From positions 1 to 60,190 of the forward strand of contig NZ_AQXG01000016.1 in assembly GCF_000375425.1 (NCBI RefSeq): a stretch of 60,190 nucleotides of DNA. Reading direction: 5' to 3'. Made by a program: the position numbers and the translations under genes. A model generated the notes under the pieces. The model had not been told where the DNA came from. It was given only the letters and a program-made list of their open reading frames with translations, and did no database searches. This document shows, in pieces, positions 36,558-45,418 of this stretch. Numbering within the stretch: the stretch's first letter is position 1; each line of letters begins with the position of its first letter. Origin of the DNA: Gracilimonas tropica DSM 19535. GTDB taxonomy: Bacteria; Bacteroidota; Rhodothermia; Balneolales; Balneolaceae.

Positions 36558-37298
36558 CTAAAATCCTTTGGCAAAGCCGATTCCGATAAAAAAGGTTTCA
36601 CCTTCAGTTTCATAACCAAGGTTGGCATCTAATTGGGCTTCCGTTTCCAGGCGGTATGTGAAGCCGGCTTCCAGCCAATTCTGATTGATCCCATCCCCAT
36701 AATACCTTCCGGCATAGCCGCCATAAACTCCCATGTTATCATCAAGAGAAAAGCCGGGAGTCAGAGTAAACAACCAGCTGTCACGTAAATCTCCTACCCC
36801 AAAAGAATATCCTAAATTAGATGAAATGGAAACGTCTTCGTTTAAGGAATGATCCGCTAAAACAGTTAAGCTCGGCACCACTTCATCAGAAGTAAAAGCA
36901 TCATCTCCTACCGGTAAACTGATATTCACCATACCTGACACGTTGGGTTGTCCTTCTTTGGATAGAAAATTGTATTTAGCCCCTATCGACATATCCTGCA
37001 ACCCGGAATTAGTGACCCTTGAACCAATCAGTTCTACTTTCCTTGAAGAAAAAGAACCTAAGCCTGCCCGAAGTTCCAGGTTTTCCATAACACCAATTCG
37101 CAGCAAAACCTGCCCGATATTGAATTGATTGACAAAGTCGTTGGTTCGAAAATCCAGTCCGGCTTCCACTCCAAATATTCCTTCTGGTGTGATGAATGAG
37201 CCATTCCCGATACCCGGCCGATCCGGACTGTAAGTTTGCGCATGTACAAAATTGAGGCTACAAAACAATAGAACGATAACAGATAATAACTTTTTCAT
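36558..37298 (-). CDS. Outer-membrane beta-barrel protein, Phenol_MetA_deg-like
   Basis: A 246-residue protein with a signal peptide (cleavage near VHAQ, residue 21) and alternating amphipathic strands. The TYSPDRPGIGNGSFITPEGI start and the terminal TFFIGIGFAKGF, ending in Phe, are typical of outer-membrane barrels in the PF13557 transporter-like group. The family name refers to phenol degradation, but there is no such pathway here and substrate specificity is unknown. Monocistronic with its own terminator. Confidence 0.75.
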   Translation of the reverse strand: MKKLLSVIVLLFCSLNFVHAQTYSPDRPGIGNGSFITPEGIFGVEAGLDFRTNDFVNQFNIGQVLLRIGVMENLELRAGLGSFSSRKVELIGSRVTNSGLQDMSIGAKYNFLSKEGQPNVSGMVNISLPVGDDAFTSDEVVPSLTVLADHSLNEDVSISSNLGYSFGVGDLRDSWLFTLTPGFSLDDNMGVYGGYAGRYYGDGINQNWLEAGFTYRLETEAQLDANLGYETEGETFFIGIGFAKGF

Positions 37299-37350
37299 AG
37301 GCTTGAATTTATTGAGGTTGGTTTCATCTTAAACTACATAATCCGTGTCA

Positions 37351-37390
37351 AAATCCGTAGGGGCAATTCATGAATTCCCCCTACGGATTT
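37351..37390. repeat. GTAGGGGCAATTCATGAATT-type REP palindrome before mnmE
   Basis: A 40-bp palindrome with one mismatch (left half AAATCCGTAGGGGCAATTCA), centred at 37370/37371 and ending 26 bases before the mnmE ATG. It belongs to the family clustered around the transposase gene at 55160. Confidence 0.9.
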
Positions 37391-37416
37391 CGTCCCAATC
37401 TGCCTATCTTTTAAAC

Positions 37417-38790
37417 ATGACAGACATCACTCAAAAACCACCTATTGCGGCCATTGCAACGCCTGTGGGCGAAGGCGGAATAGCCGTTATCCGCGTTTCC
37501 GGGAGAGATGCCATTGCCAAAGTAAATCAGGCGTTCAAAGGCAAAGATCTCACGCAGCAAAAATCCCATACGGTTCACTTCGGAAAGATCATGAACAAAG
37601 CCGGCTTTCCTGTAGATGAAGTATTGGTTACGCTTTTTCATTCTCCAACATCTTATACCGGCGAAGAGACCGTGGAGATCTCTTGTCATGGCGGCGTGTT
37701 GGTTACACAATCGGTGTTAGAAACCATTTTGGCTCTGGGAGTGAAATCGGCCGAGCCGGGAGAATTTACACAGCGTGCTTTTCTGAATGGGAAACTGGAT
37801 CTGGATCAAGCCGAAGCCGTCGCAGATCTGATTCACGCCAAAAGTTCGAAGGCGGTGGATGCAGCACATCAGCAGTTAGAAGGCCGATTGGGGGGACACA
37901 TCAAAAAATTCCGTCAACAAATTATTGATGCTACGGCGATGGTAGAACTGGAGCTGGATTTCATTGAGGAGGATGTGGAATTCGCCAACAAGGAACAGCT
38001 TCAGAAACTTCTTGAAGATCTCGATTCGGAGATCACGGAACTTTTGGAAACCTATGAAACCGGCCGTTTGGTGAAAGACGGAGTAAAAACGGTGTTGATT
38101 GGCCGGCCGAATGCAGGGAAATCTACGCTGCTGAATACGCTGGTGGGAAGTGATCGCGCTATTGTGACCGAGATCGCCGGAACCACTCGTGATACCATTG
38201 ATGCCGACTGGAGTTACGACGGCTTACTCTTCAAACTCATCGACACTGCCGGCTTACGGGAAACAGAAGACATTGTTGAAGCCGAGGGCGTGAAACGATC
38301 CCAAAAAGCATTTGAGCAGGCAGACCTGGTGATCTACCTGAAGGATCTCTCCCAAAACTTCACCGATGAGGAACGTAAAGAAATTGCCGATTTCCAGTCA
38401 CGCGCCAAAGACACGCCTTTCATCCTGATCGGCACCAAAGCGGATATTGAAATGGACGGAAAATGGCGAACCGAATTTGATCTGAAGATATCGGCACTGG
38501 AAGGCGAGCGTATCAAGGAATTGAAGCAATTACTGAAAGACCGGGCATTGGAAAACAAACATTACGATGCCTCCAGCCTTTTGGTCACTTCTACCCGCCA
38601 CCGTGATGCCCTTCAAAAAACCAAAGAACACGTTCAATCTGCCCTTCGCGCTTTATCCCAAAACATGACCGGGGATTTCCTTTCTATTGATCTGCGCGCG
38701 GCTTTGAAGGAATTGGGAACCATTACCGGAGAGATCACGAATGAAGATGTTTTAGATTCTATTTTTTCGCGGTTTTGTATTGGAAAGTGA
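37417..38790 (+). CDS. mnmE: tRNA modification GTPase MnmE
   Basis: The start at 37417 (MTDITQKPPIAAIATPVGEG) matches the MnmE N-terminus and gives 457 residues, the normal length. An upstream in-frame start at 37345 would translate the REP palindrome and is rejected. Features are the N-terminal tetrahydrofolate-binding domain, a G domain with GRPNAGKST (229-237), TTRDTID and DTAGLRETED, and the C-terminal FCIGK with the conserved Cys. With MnmG (not here) it makes xm5U34 in tRNA. TATCTTTT (37405-37412) just before the ATG may be a -7 element. Confidence 0.95.
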   Translation: MTDITQKPPIAAIATPVGEGGIAVIRVSGRDAIAKVNQAFKGKDLTQQKSHTVHFGKIMNKAGFPVDEVLVTLFHSPTSYTGEETVEISCHGGVLVTQSVLETILALGVKSAEPGEFTQRAFLNGKLDLDQAEAVADLIHAKSSKAVDAAHQQLEGRLGGHIKKFRQQIIDATAMVELELDFIEEDVEFANKEQLQKLLEDLDSEITELLETYETGRLVKDGVKTVLIGRPNAGKSTLLNTLVGSDRAIVTEIAGTTRDTIDADWSYDGLLFKLIDTAGLRETEDIVEAEGVKRSQKAFEQADLVIYLKDLSQNFTDEERKEIADFQSRAKDTPFILIGTKADIEMDGKWRTEFDLKISALEGERIKELKQLLKDRALENKHYDASSLLVTSTRHRDALQKTKEHVQSALRALSQNMTGDFLSIDLRAALKELGTITGEITNEDVLDSIFSRFCIGK

Positions 38791-38818
38791 AGGTTCAACA
38801 ACCAAGCTAAGTTTTCTG

Positions 38819-38992
38819 ACTGCCCTCCCTGCAAAATTAACGAGTTAATTTTCCTGTCCCTCCCGGAGGGACATAGGGTTCTTGCCCTAAGTAACTCTAT
38901 TTAGTAAAGAGAATTAATTTACCATAGCAAGAACCTATCTCTCTTTGGAGAGAGACCGATTTCAGCTCGCTGGAAATCAGAGAGAGGGCAGT
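38819..38992. repeat. DUF559-associated inverted-repeat element 2L
   Basis: 174 bp with perfect 9-bp terminal inverted repeats ACTGCCCTC/GAGGGCAGT. Internal hairpins in order: AAAATTAA/TTAATTTT, TCCCTCC/GGAGGGA, then after a spacer TCTCTC/GAGAGA and GATTTC-AGC/GCTGGAAATC (one bulge). AGGGTTCTTGC and GCAAGAACCTA form an inner inverted pair. Confidence 0.85.
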
Positions 38993-39056
38993 GTCACCAA
39001 TAGCAATTCTGATTTTCTAACCACAATTAATTATACTGAATGAAAAGAGGGGGATT

Positions 39057-39434
39057 ATGGGGAATGACCAATCACACCATCATTACAATAAAAATTTAAA
39101 ACCCGTTGGACGAACTTTACGAAAGAATATGACCAAAGCAGAAGTTTGCCTTTGGAAATATGTATTAAAAGAAAACCAAAGAGGGTATACTTTTAACCGG
39201 CAACGACCTGTACTTAATTACGTTGCTGATTTTATGTGTAAAGAGCTCAAGCTGATCATTGAGGTGGATGGTAGCACACATGACCATCCAAAAGCATTTA
39301 AAAAGGACTTGGAGAGGCAACGACAATTAGAAAAAGCTGGGTTCACCGTTTTGCGTTTTACCAACAAAGATGTGCTGAAAAACATGGACTCGGTAATTCA
39401 GAAGATCGATAAAGCAGTTAAAGCATTGGAGTAG
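39057..39434 (+). CDS. DUF559 protein, Vsr-like PD-(D/E)XK fold (module 2)
   Basis: A 125-residue DUF559 protein. GYTFNRQRPVLNYVADFMC (D58), ELKLIIEVDGSTHD (E69, D71, H75) and FTVLRFTNKDVL follow the same register as the copy at 27400, while the rest has diverged, so they are paralogues rather than a recent duplication. A good ribosome binding site (GAGG, 39047-39050) sits 6 bases before the ATG. It lies between elements 2L and 2R. Biological role unknown. Confidence 0.85.
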   Translation: MGNDQSHHHYNKNLKPVGRTLRKNMTKAEVCLWKYVLKENQRGYTFNRQRPVLNYVADFMCKELKLIIEVDGSTHDHPKAFKKDLERQRQLEKAGFTVLRFTNKDVLKNMDSVIQKIDKAVKALE

Positions 39435-39450
39435 TAAACCCTGTCTTTTG

Positions 39451-39627
39451 ACTACCCTCCCTGCAAGCAACAGCAAGCTGTTTTTGCAGTCCCTCCCGGA
39501 GGGACATAGGGTTCTTATCACTAGAAACATAATTCGAGGAGGGTAACAGACTATTTCATAGCAAGAACCTATCTCTCTTTGGAGAGAGACCGGATTTAGC
39601 TTTGCTATAATCCAGAGAGAGGGCTGT
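39451..39627. repeat. DUF559-associated inverted-repeat element 2R
   Basis: 177 bp, ends ACTACCCTC and inverted GAGGGCTGT. Same order of hairpins as 2L with changed stem bases: a TGCA-rich stem at 39471-39489, TCCCTCC/GGAGGGA, TCTCTC/GAGAGA, and GGATT-TAGC/GCTATAATCC. The blocks GTCCCTCCCGGAGGGACATA and AGCAAGAACCTATCTCTCTT are identical to 2L. Confidence 0.85.
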
Positions 39628-39718
39628 GTTTGAGCAAGCAAAAAAATCACCCGCAAAAGAAAGTCCCAAACAACTTACGCTGCTTAGGACTTCTCAACCT
39701 TAATCTAAAGTCTGAATG

Positions 39719-40363
39719 TTATACCAATTCAGGAACTTCCGGTTTTACAAACAATTCTTCTTTGGGTCGGCGGACTTTCTTCATCGGGGCCAGCCAGTCG
39801 TTGTCTTCATCGCGGTAGCCAAGTGCTAAAATAGCGATGCTTTTCAGGCCTTGTTCGGGAAGTCCGAACAGCTCATCCAGTTCCTCATTTTTGAACCCTT
39901 CCATAGGTGTTGCATCCACTTTTTCAATGGCCGCTGCAGAAAGACCAAAACCAAGGGCGATATATGCTTGCCGGGCCGACCAATTGAATTGATCTTCTTT
40001 TGAACGGGAAGCTACCCCTTCCGCCATATTACGAACAGGCTGCAATTCCTCCTCGCCAAGATCTCTGATCTCTCCGGTCAACTTCACATAATCATTAATA
40101 CGCTCGGACGTAATTTCATCCCAGGCAGTAAAGATCAGAATATCGGAACCGTCCACGATCTGTGATTGTCCATAGGCAATGGGTTGAATTTGCTCTTTCA
40201 GCTCAGGATCAGTGACGTGAATCACACTAAATGGCTGCAAACCGATCGAAGTCGGAGCCATTTGAATCGCGTTAAAAATATTATCCAATTTCTCTTTTGG
40301 AACGGCGTCTCCGTTCATTTTTTTGGTGGCATATCGCCAGTTAATAGCATCGTAAAAATTCAT
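39719..40363 (-). CDS. Nitroreductase-family NAD(P)H-dependent flavoprotein
   Basis: The start at 40363 (MNFYDAINWRYATKKMNGDA) is preferred; an upstream ATG at 40405 adds 14 non-conserved residues. The 214-residue product has the NfsB-like RYATKKM, PTSIGLQPFSVIHV, QAYIALGFGLSAAAIEKVDATPMEGF and C-terminal ALGYRDEDNDW segments. It is expected to bind FMN and reduce nitroaromatics, quinones or related substrates in the cytoplasm; the natural substrate is unknown. Confidence 0.88.
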   Translation of the reverse strand: MNFYDAINWRYATKKMNGDAVPKEKLDNIFNAIQMAPTSIGLQPFSVIHVTDPELKEQIQPIAYGQSQIVDGSDILIFTAWDEITSERINDYVKLTGEIRDLGEEELQPVRNMAEGVASRSKEDQFNWSARQAYIALGFGLSAAAIEKVDATPMEGFKNEELDELFGLPEQGLKSIAILALGYRDEDNDWLAPMKKVRRPKEELFVKPEVPELV

Positions 40364-40557
40364 ACAAATCTGATTTATGGAATGAGTTAATAAATAGTTT
40401 GACATTAAATCATCTCAACAAACATGCCACATGCCCAAATCCTTCCAAATTGACCCCAATCTTGTGTATATCAAGCCCATAAACATTCTCGATCGCCTTA
40501 TTGCAGATATGGACGCACATTTATATACTATTGCGTTAGTAAATAAATTCCTGAAGC

Positions 40558-41313
40558 ATGAAAAGTTTGATTCCTCTTTTACTTCTAATTATTCCTCAAT
40601 CGCTCCAGGCTCAAGTCGTTTTAGATTCCCATCAACAAGAATGGGTTGAGGCCTTGAAGTCAGGGGATTCCACCGCCTCTTTTTATTGGGATGACAGGAG
40701 CCTGATATTTTCAAAGATCACCACACTTGATGCAGAAAGTGTTACACAGTTATTCTCATCAGAAGGAAGTTTGGGGATCAAGCATTACCAGCATTGGAAA
40801 ACTTATGAGCATGACCCCTCTCGCTACGTCACTTTAGGTCTTTTGAGCACTACTGCTGATTCAATCCTATTACTAACAGGCTGGCGGGATGTTGAGGGGA
40901 GCTGGAAAAAGGAAATAGATGTTATACTTACCCCAGAGTCTACCGATTACCCGGTGAGTGAATCACTTGACAGAACACTCGATCAAAGACGTAAAACATG
41001 GGTCAGGTTGGCTAATGAGCATGATCCTAAAACTCATATTGAAGCTTTGTACAGTGCGGGGGCTACGTATTTTGGGAATGGCTATAAATCTGAAGGAAGA
41101 GAAGAAATCGCTGAGAGGTATTTTTATATGGAGAACCCTAATTACCAAGTCGATCTCAAAAAGGAACAGCTTTGGCAAATCTCTGAAAGCCGTGTTCTGG
41201 AATTAGGGCGTTATTTCACCGGAGCTGAAAGAGTTGGCAATGGAGGTCTTTATGTCATTCTTTGGGAATACAAAGATGATGAATGGATGATAGAGTTGGA
41301 TTTCAATTTTTGA
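40558..41313 (+). CDS. Exported protein with two NTF2-like regions
   Basis: A 251-residue protein with a signal peptide (cleavage near LQAQ, residue 19). Two similar alpha+beta halves each begin with a long helix (EWVEALKSGDSTASFYWDD, and WVRLANEHDPKTHIEALYSA) and continue with strands, as in DUF4440/SnoaL domains. Function unknown. It stands alone between the divergent nitroreductase gene and the convergent M16 peptidase gene. Confidence 0.68.
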   Translation: MKSLIPLLLLIIPQSLQAQVVLDSHQQEWVEALKSGDSTASFYWDDRSLIFSKITTLDAESVTQLFSSEGSLGIKHYQHWKTYEHDPSRYVTLGLLSTTADSILLLTGWRDVEGSWKKEIDVILTPESTDYPVSESLDRTLDQRRKTWVRLANEHDPKTHIEALYSAGATYFGNGYKSEGREEIAERYFYMENPNYQVDLKKEQLWQISESRVLELGRYFTGAERVGNGGLYVILWEYKDDEWMIELDFNF

Positions 41314-41322
41314 TATAGAAAA

Positions 41323-41348
41323 GCCCGCTCATCCATCGACAAGCGGGC
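41323..41348. terminator. Possible terminator between convergent genes
   Basis: GCCCGCT/AGCGGGC stem (41323-41329 with 41342-41348) with a 12-base loop. Only a short T-run (four) follows on the minus strand, so it is a weak intrinsic terminator for the M16 gene. Confidence 0.45.
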
Positions 41349-41377
41349 TCGAAACTTAGTTAAATAAGATTTACCTC

Positions 41378-44257
41378 TTATTCTTCATCTCCGGTTTCGG
41401 AAGTGCCTTCCTGGTACTCCGTGATAATATCACCTTTTTCAGTAACGGCAACCACTTCGTAACCTAACGCTTCAAGGTTTTCGCGATGAGCTTCAGCATC
41501 ACCTACTACCAGAATATAGAACTCATCCGGGTTCAGGTGCTCTTTAGCCAGGTCATCGATCTCTGCTTTTGTGATCGTCTTGATGATATCAGATTGTTTA
41601 TCAACAAAGGTTTTATCAAGATCATAGCGCACGATCTCACGCAAGAAACCGGCCTTTTGATAAGGAGCCTCATATTCACGAGCATCTCTTTGACCGATCG
41701 AATTACGCATAAATGCCAGTTCTTCCTCTGTAATACCGCCTTCACGATATTCAGTGATCTCCTTCATGAACTCGTATACGGCACTGTCGGTAGCAATTGC
41801 TTTAATTCCCGCAGATGCCGTGAATGGCCCCGGTTCATCCGAAGCACTGAAATAGGTACGGGCGCCATAGGTCCATCCTTTGTCTTCACGAAGATTCAGG
41901 TTAATACGGCTGTTAAAGGCTCCGCCTAAAACGTAATTCATTAAACCGGTTTTAAAGTATTCTCCCGTTGCATCATAGGTCAGGTCGGTCATGTTACCTA
42001 TTCTGATCTGTGATTGAGGAGCACCGGGTTTATCAACCAAATAGATCTTGGTTTTTTCAGCTTGCTTGGTTTCCGGCAGATCCGGTACTTCCGCACCTTT
42101 TGGTTCCCAGTCTTTCAAGAAACCAAGTTTGGATGTAATCTCATCCTGCTCTACATCTCCCACGATCACCAATTCACTTATTGACGGATCGTAATATTTG
42201 TTGTAGAAATCCCTTATATCATCTAAAGTTATTCGCTCGATGGTTTCTTCCAGACCGCTTGAAGAAACGGAATAGATATGTTCATCACCATACAGCAGTC
42301 GGTCGTACACCATGCTAGCGATCGATGCCGGATTTTGATAACTGGATTTCAGTCCTTCAAGCTGCTGCATCTTAACACGCTGAAAATCCTCTTCTACAAA
42401 TGCAGGCCGCATCATGATCTCTTCAGCAAGTTCCAGCGTCTTGTCCAAATGTTTTTTCAGCGTACTGATGTAAACCGTTGTTGTAGAATTACCGGAAGAT
42501 ACCCGCACGGTACTGGCCGTTTTCCGGAGTTCTTCCTGGATCTCCTCAGCGGTATAGTTCTCGGTCGACTCGTTCATCATGGAAGCCGTCATGGAAGCCA
42601 GCCCTGCTTTATCAGGTGCATATGCATCCATCCTGTGACCGCCTTTAATGGTGAGCTGAAGGGTAACGATCGGGATTTCTGTATAATTGGTTCCGATCAC
42701 TTTAATTCCATTGTCAAACTCTGATCTCCAATAATCCGGGACTTGAACCAGTGGAGCCGCTTTGGGATCCGGCTTTTCGCTTCGGTCAAAATCATCTCCC
42801 GTGGGGCGCTCGTATGCTAAGCCGGTATAATCTGCCTGAGGGTATGGATTATCCCCATCCGTTGGCGGAGTGAAATTATCCGGTTTGGCCGGTGCAGTAT
42901 CTTCATTTGGAAGTACACTTTGGATCACCGCAGGTTTGTTGTATATATATTTTTTAAAGACCCGCATAATGTCTTCTGCAGTCACATCCAGATAACGCTG
43001 CAAATCCTGATTGATATAATTTGAACTTGGAGCAAACGTCTCATAGCTGGCAAGCTGAGACACCTTTCCGCTTACATTGGCCAATCTATTTACAAAGCTG
43101 GATTCATAAGACGCTTTGATCTTTTGGAGATCTTCTTCAGAAACGCCGTCCTCAGCAAATTGCTCCAGGATACCTCTCATTTCGGTTTCAAAATCAGAAA
43201 GGGTTTGTCCCGGGTAGGGAAGTACAAACATGCCAAACTCGCCGGCTAATTCACTGGCACTGTTGCTGGCAAATGCCTGGATTGCTTTTCTGGGTTCCAC
43301 AAACTTCTTGAAGAAATAAGAACTGCGCCCGGTTCCCAGGATCTGCGCAAGGAAATCAAGAGGAGCCTCATCTTCATGAAAGCGCGGCACGGTTGGGTAG
43401 GTTAAGATCAGCGCCGGAAAGCGGATGTTGTTATCTACGTAGGAAACATACCGGTCTTCGTCTAAGGAAACCGGTTCAAGGTTCATGTCCTTTACTCCCG
43501 GACCGGATTCGATCACGCCAAAGTATTTTTCTACCAGGGCTACCACCTCTTCAGGATTAACATCACCACCCACTGTTAAAACAGCATTATTTGGCCCATA
43601 CCAGCGCAGGAAGAAGTTTTTCAGATCCTGAAGGTCGGCTCGGTCAAGATCCTCAAGCTTACCGATCGTCAGCCAGGAATAAGGGTGTCCGTATGGATAC
43701 AAGGTTGCGGCATTCAGCTCGCTATACAAACCATAAGCACGGTTATCATAATTCTGCTGTTTCTCGTTCTTCACAGTAGATCGCTGAACCTCAAATTTCT
43801 TCTGAGTTACAGCAGGCAACAAAAAGCCCATACGGTCGGCTTCCAGCCAAAGAGCCACTTCAAGCTGGTTACTTGGCAGTGTTTCAAAATAATTGGTGCG
43901 ATCGCGGTTTGTAGTCCCGTTCAAGGTACCCCCCGATTCGGATACGATCTTAAAGTGTTCTTCATCAGCTACGTTTTCCGAACCCTGGAACATCATATGT
44001 TCAAAAAAGTGAGCAAAGCCTGATTTTCCTAGTTCTTCGCGTGCCGAACCTACATGATAAGTCACATCTACATGAACCAAAGGATCGGAATGATCTTCAT
44101 GAATGATGAGGGTAAGCCCATTTTCGAGCTCATATTTTTCATATGGGATGACCAGTTCGTCATCCGACTGTTCTACCTTCTCTATCAGCTTTGTTTGCCC
44201 ATAACCCAGGTTCACAAACAACAGAGAAACAATTAGTGCTGTGAATAAATGTTTCAT
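41378..44257 (-). CDS. M16-family zinc metallopeptidase (insulinase-like, two-domain)
   Basis: A 959-residue protein with a signal peptide (cleavage near GYGQ, residue 20). The inverted zinc motif HFFEH (83-87) in the first M16 domain and a second, inactive-type M16 half (about 520-940) make a complete clamshell. FARFFEHMMFQG-like FAHFFEHMMFQG and LREDKGWTYGARTYFSA are landmarks. It probably degrades peptides in the periplasm. It contains an acidic C-terminus (TSETGDEE). Monocistronic. Confidence 0.92.
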   Translation of the reverse strand: MKHLFTALIVSLLFVNLGYGQTKLIEKVEQSDDELVIPYEKYELENGLTLIIHEDHSDPLVHVDVTYHVGSAREELGKSGFAHFFEHMMFQGSENVADEEHFKIVSESGGTLNGTTNRDRTNYFETLPSNQLEVALWLEADRMGFLLPAVTQKKFEVQRSTVKNEKQQNYDNRAYGLYSELNAATLYPYGHPYSWLTIGKLEDLDRADLQDLKNFFLRWYGPNNAVLTVGGDVNPEEVVALVEKYFGVIESGPGVKDMNLEPVSLDEDRYVSYVDNNIRFPALILTYPTVPRFHEDEAPLDFLAQILGTGRSSYFFKKFVEPRKAIQAFASNSASELAGEFGMFVLPYPGQTLSDFETEMRGILEQFAEDGVSEEDLQKIKASYESSFVNRLANVSGKVSQLASYETFAPSSNYINQDLQRYLDVTAEDIMRVFKKYIYNKPAVIQSVLPNEDTAPAKPDNFTPPTDGDNPYPQADYTGLAYERPTGDDFDRSEKPDPKAAPLVQVPDYWRSEFDNGIKVIGTNYTEIPIVTLQLTIKGGHRMDAYAPDKAGLASMTASMMNESTENYTAEEIQEELRKTASTVRVSSGNSTTTVYISTLKKHLDKTLELAEEIMMRPAFVEEDFQRVKMQQLEGLKSSYQNPASIASMVYDRLLYGDEHIYSVSSSGLEETIERITLDDIRDFYNKYYDPSISELVIVGDVEQDEITSKLGFLKDWEPKGAEVPDLPETKQAEKTKIYLVDKPGAPQSQIRIGNMTDLTYDATGEYFKTGLMNYVLGGAFNSRINLNLREDKGWTYGARTYFSASDEPGPFTASAGIKAIATDSAVYEFMKEITEYREGGITEEELAFMRNSIGQRDAREYEAPYQKAGFLREIVRYDLDKTFVDKQSDIIKTITKAEIDDLAKEHLNPDEFYILVVGDAEAHRENLEALGYEVVAVTEKGDIITEYQEGTSETGDEE

Positions 44258-44507
44258 AATGAATTAGCTTTTTGGTTTTGTAATACAAATGTTAAATAAT
44301 CGAATAATTCTGGAAGCAGAAGTTTTCTTGACCTTCCTTAGCGTTCCCGAAAATTAATACTAACATTATAATAAATAATACGACAAATGTTGGTTCTTAA
44401 TTTATTTAACACCTAAGTGACCACATTGGTCTTGTAATTATCTTTAAACGATGAACCTATTCGCATAATTTGTTTGTTCAATGTTAAAAAATTAAATATT
44501 CGAAAAA

Positions 44508-45338
44508 GTGAGTACTACAGAAGATTTTATAACAGAACTTGCCAAAGCCCACAGAGATGTATCCACATGTCCTCCTCCCGAAATGGTGATTACCTTTTTT
44601 GATCACCTCCTGAGTGTTTTATTTCCTGAATTTGCCCATAAGCGCCAAGTTGATGAGTCAGGAATTAAGCGTATCCTTGATAAATGCCGATCAGAGTTAC
44701 GGGATATTTTGGATCAAAATGAAGATTGTGTACAAAGTGGAAGAGCAGGACTCGAAGATGCTTTTTTTGAAAAACTTCCTTTAGTGAGAAAAGCTCTACT
44801 TGAAGATGTGGACGCTATTTTTGCCGGCGACCCGGCGGCCGGAAGTAAAGGTGAGATCATCCGGACTTATCCCGGCTTTTATGCCATGGCCGCTCACCGA
44901 ATTGCGCACGAGCTGTTGAAATTAGGGGTAAACCTGATCCCGCGCATCATCTCCGAGCATGCCCACCGACAAACAGGAATTGATATCCATCCGGGAGCCG
45001 AAATTGGCGACCATTTTTGTATCGACCATGGAACAGGAATCGTGATTGGCGAAACCACTAAGATCGGCTCGCATGTAAAAATTTACCAAGGCGTGACGCT
45101 TGGAGGGTTGAGCGTGAAAAAAGAAGATGCCAAAAAAAAGCGACATCCCACCATTGAGGATAATGTGGTCATTTACTCAGGGGCTACCATTTTAGGAGGA
45201 AATACAGTGATCGGTACAGGCAGTATAATTGGTGGAAATGTTTGGCTGACCAAAAGCGTACCTCCCAACTCTAAGATCTACTATCAAGCCAAAATGTCGA
45301 ACACCGAAGGCGAAACAGACACCATTACCTACAAATAG
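44508..45338 (+). CDS. cysE: Serine O-acetyltransferase
   Basis: A 276-residue enzyme with an N-terminal helical domain and a C-terminal left-handed beta-helix. IRTYPGFYAMAAHRIAHEL, GIDIHPGAEIGDHFCIDHGTGIVIGE and IYQGVTLGGLS are serine acetyltransferase signatures. It makes O-acetylserine. The start is GTG at 44508. cysM follows 80 bases later on the same strand, so the two steps of cysteine synthesis are paired. Confidence 0.93.
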   Translation: MSTTEDFITELAKAHRDVSTCPPPEMVITFFDHLLSVLFPEFAHKRQVDESGIKRILDKCRSELRDILDQNEDCVQSGRAGLEDAFFEKLPLVRKALLEDVDAIFAGDPAAGSKGEIIRTYPGFYAMAAHRIAHELLKLGVNLIPRIISEHAHRQTGIDIHPGAEIGDHFCIDHGTGIVIGETTKIGSHVKIYQGVTLGGLSVKKEDAKKKRHPTIEDNVVIYSGATILGGNTVIGTGSIIGGNVWLTKSVPPNSKIYYQAKMSNTEGETDTITYK

Positions 45339-45418
45339 AACCTGAATTTAATGGCTACGAAGTTTTAAAAACTACCCGTTTTACGTAATACAAGTTTTGA
45401 GGCAAAAGAAGATAAGCT

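Larger units (their letters stand above)
38819..39627. mobile_element. DUF559 module 2: nuclease-fold gene between two structured elements
   Basis: Element 2L, 64 bases, DUF559 gene, 16 bases, element 2R. The two elements are homologous direct copies, each an imperfect inverted repeat of about 175 bp. The arrangement reproduces module 1 at 27184-27968. Mobility is inferred, and no target-site duplication was found. Confidence 0.6.

Noticed and set aside
36558-37298. Phenol degradation function
   Set aside because: The family name is historical; there are no aromatic degradation genes nearby.
37345-37416. N-terminal extension of MnmE by 24 residues
   Set aside because: It is the translation of a REP palindrome; the family N-terminus and normal length begin at 37417.
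40364-40405. Upstream start for the nitroreductase
   Set aside because: The added 14 residues are unlike the family; MNFYDAINWRYATKK is the usual beginning.
40431-40649. Open frame of 72 codons on the plus strand
   Set aside because: It overlaps the start of the exported NTF2-like protein gene, has no recognisable protein features and no ribosome binding site.
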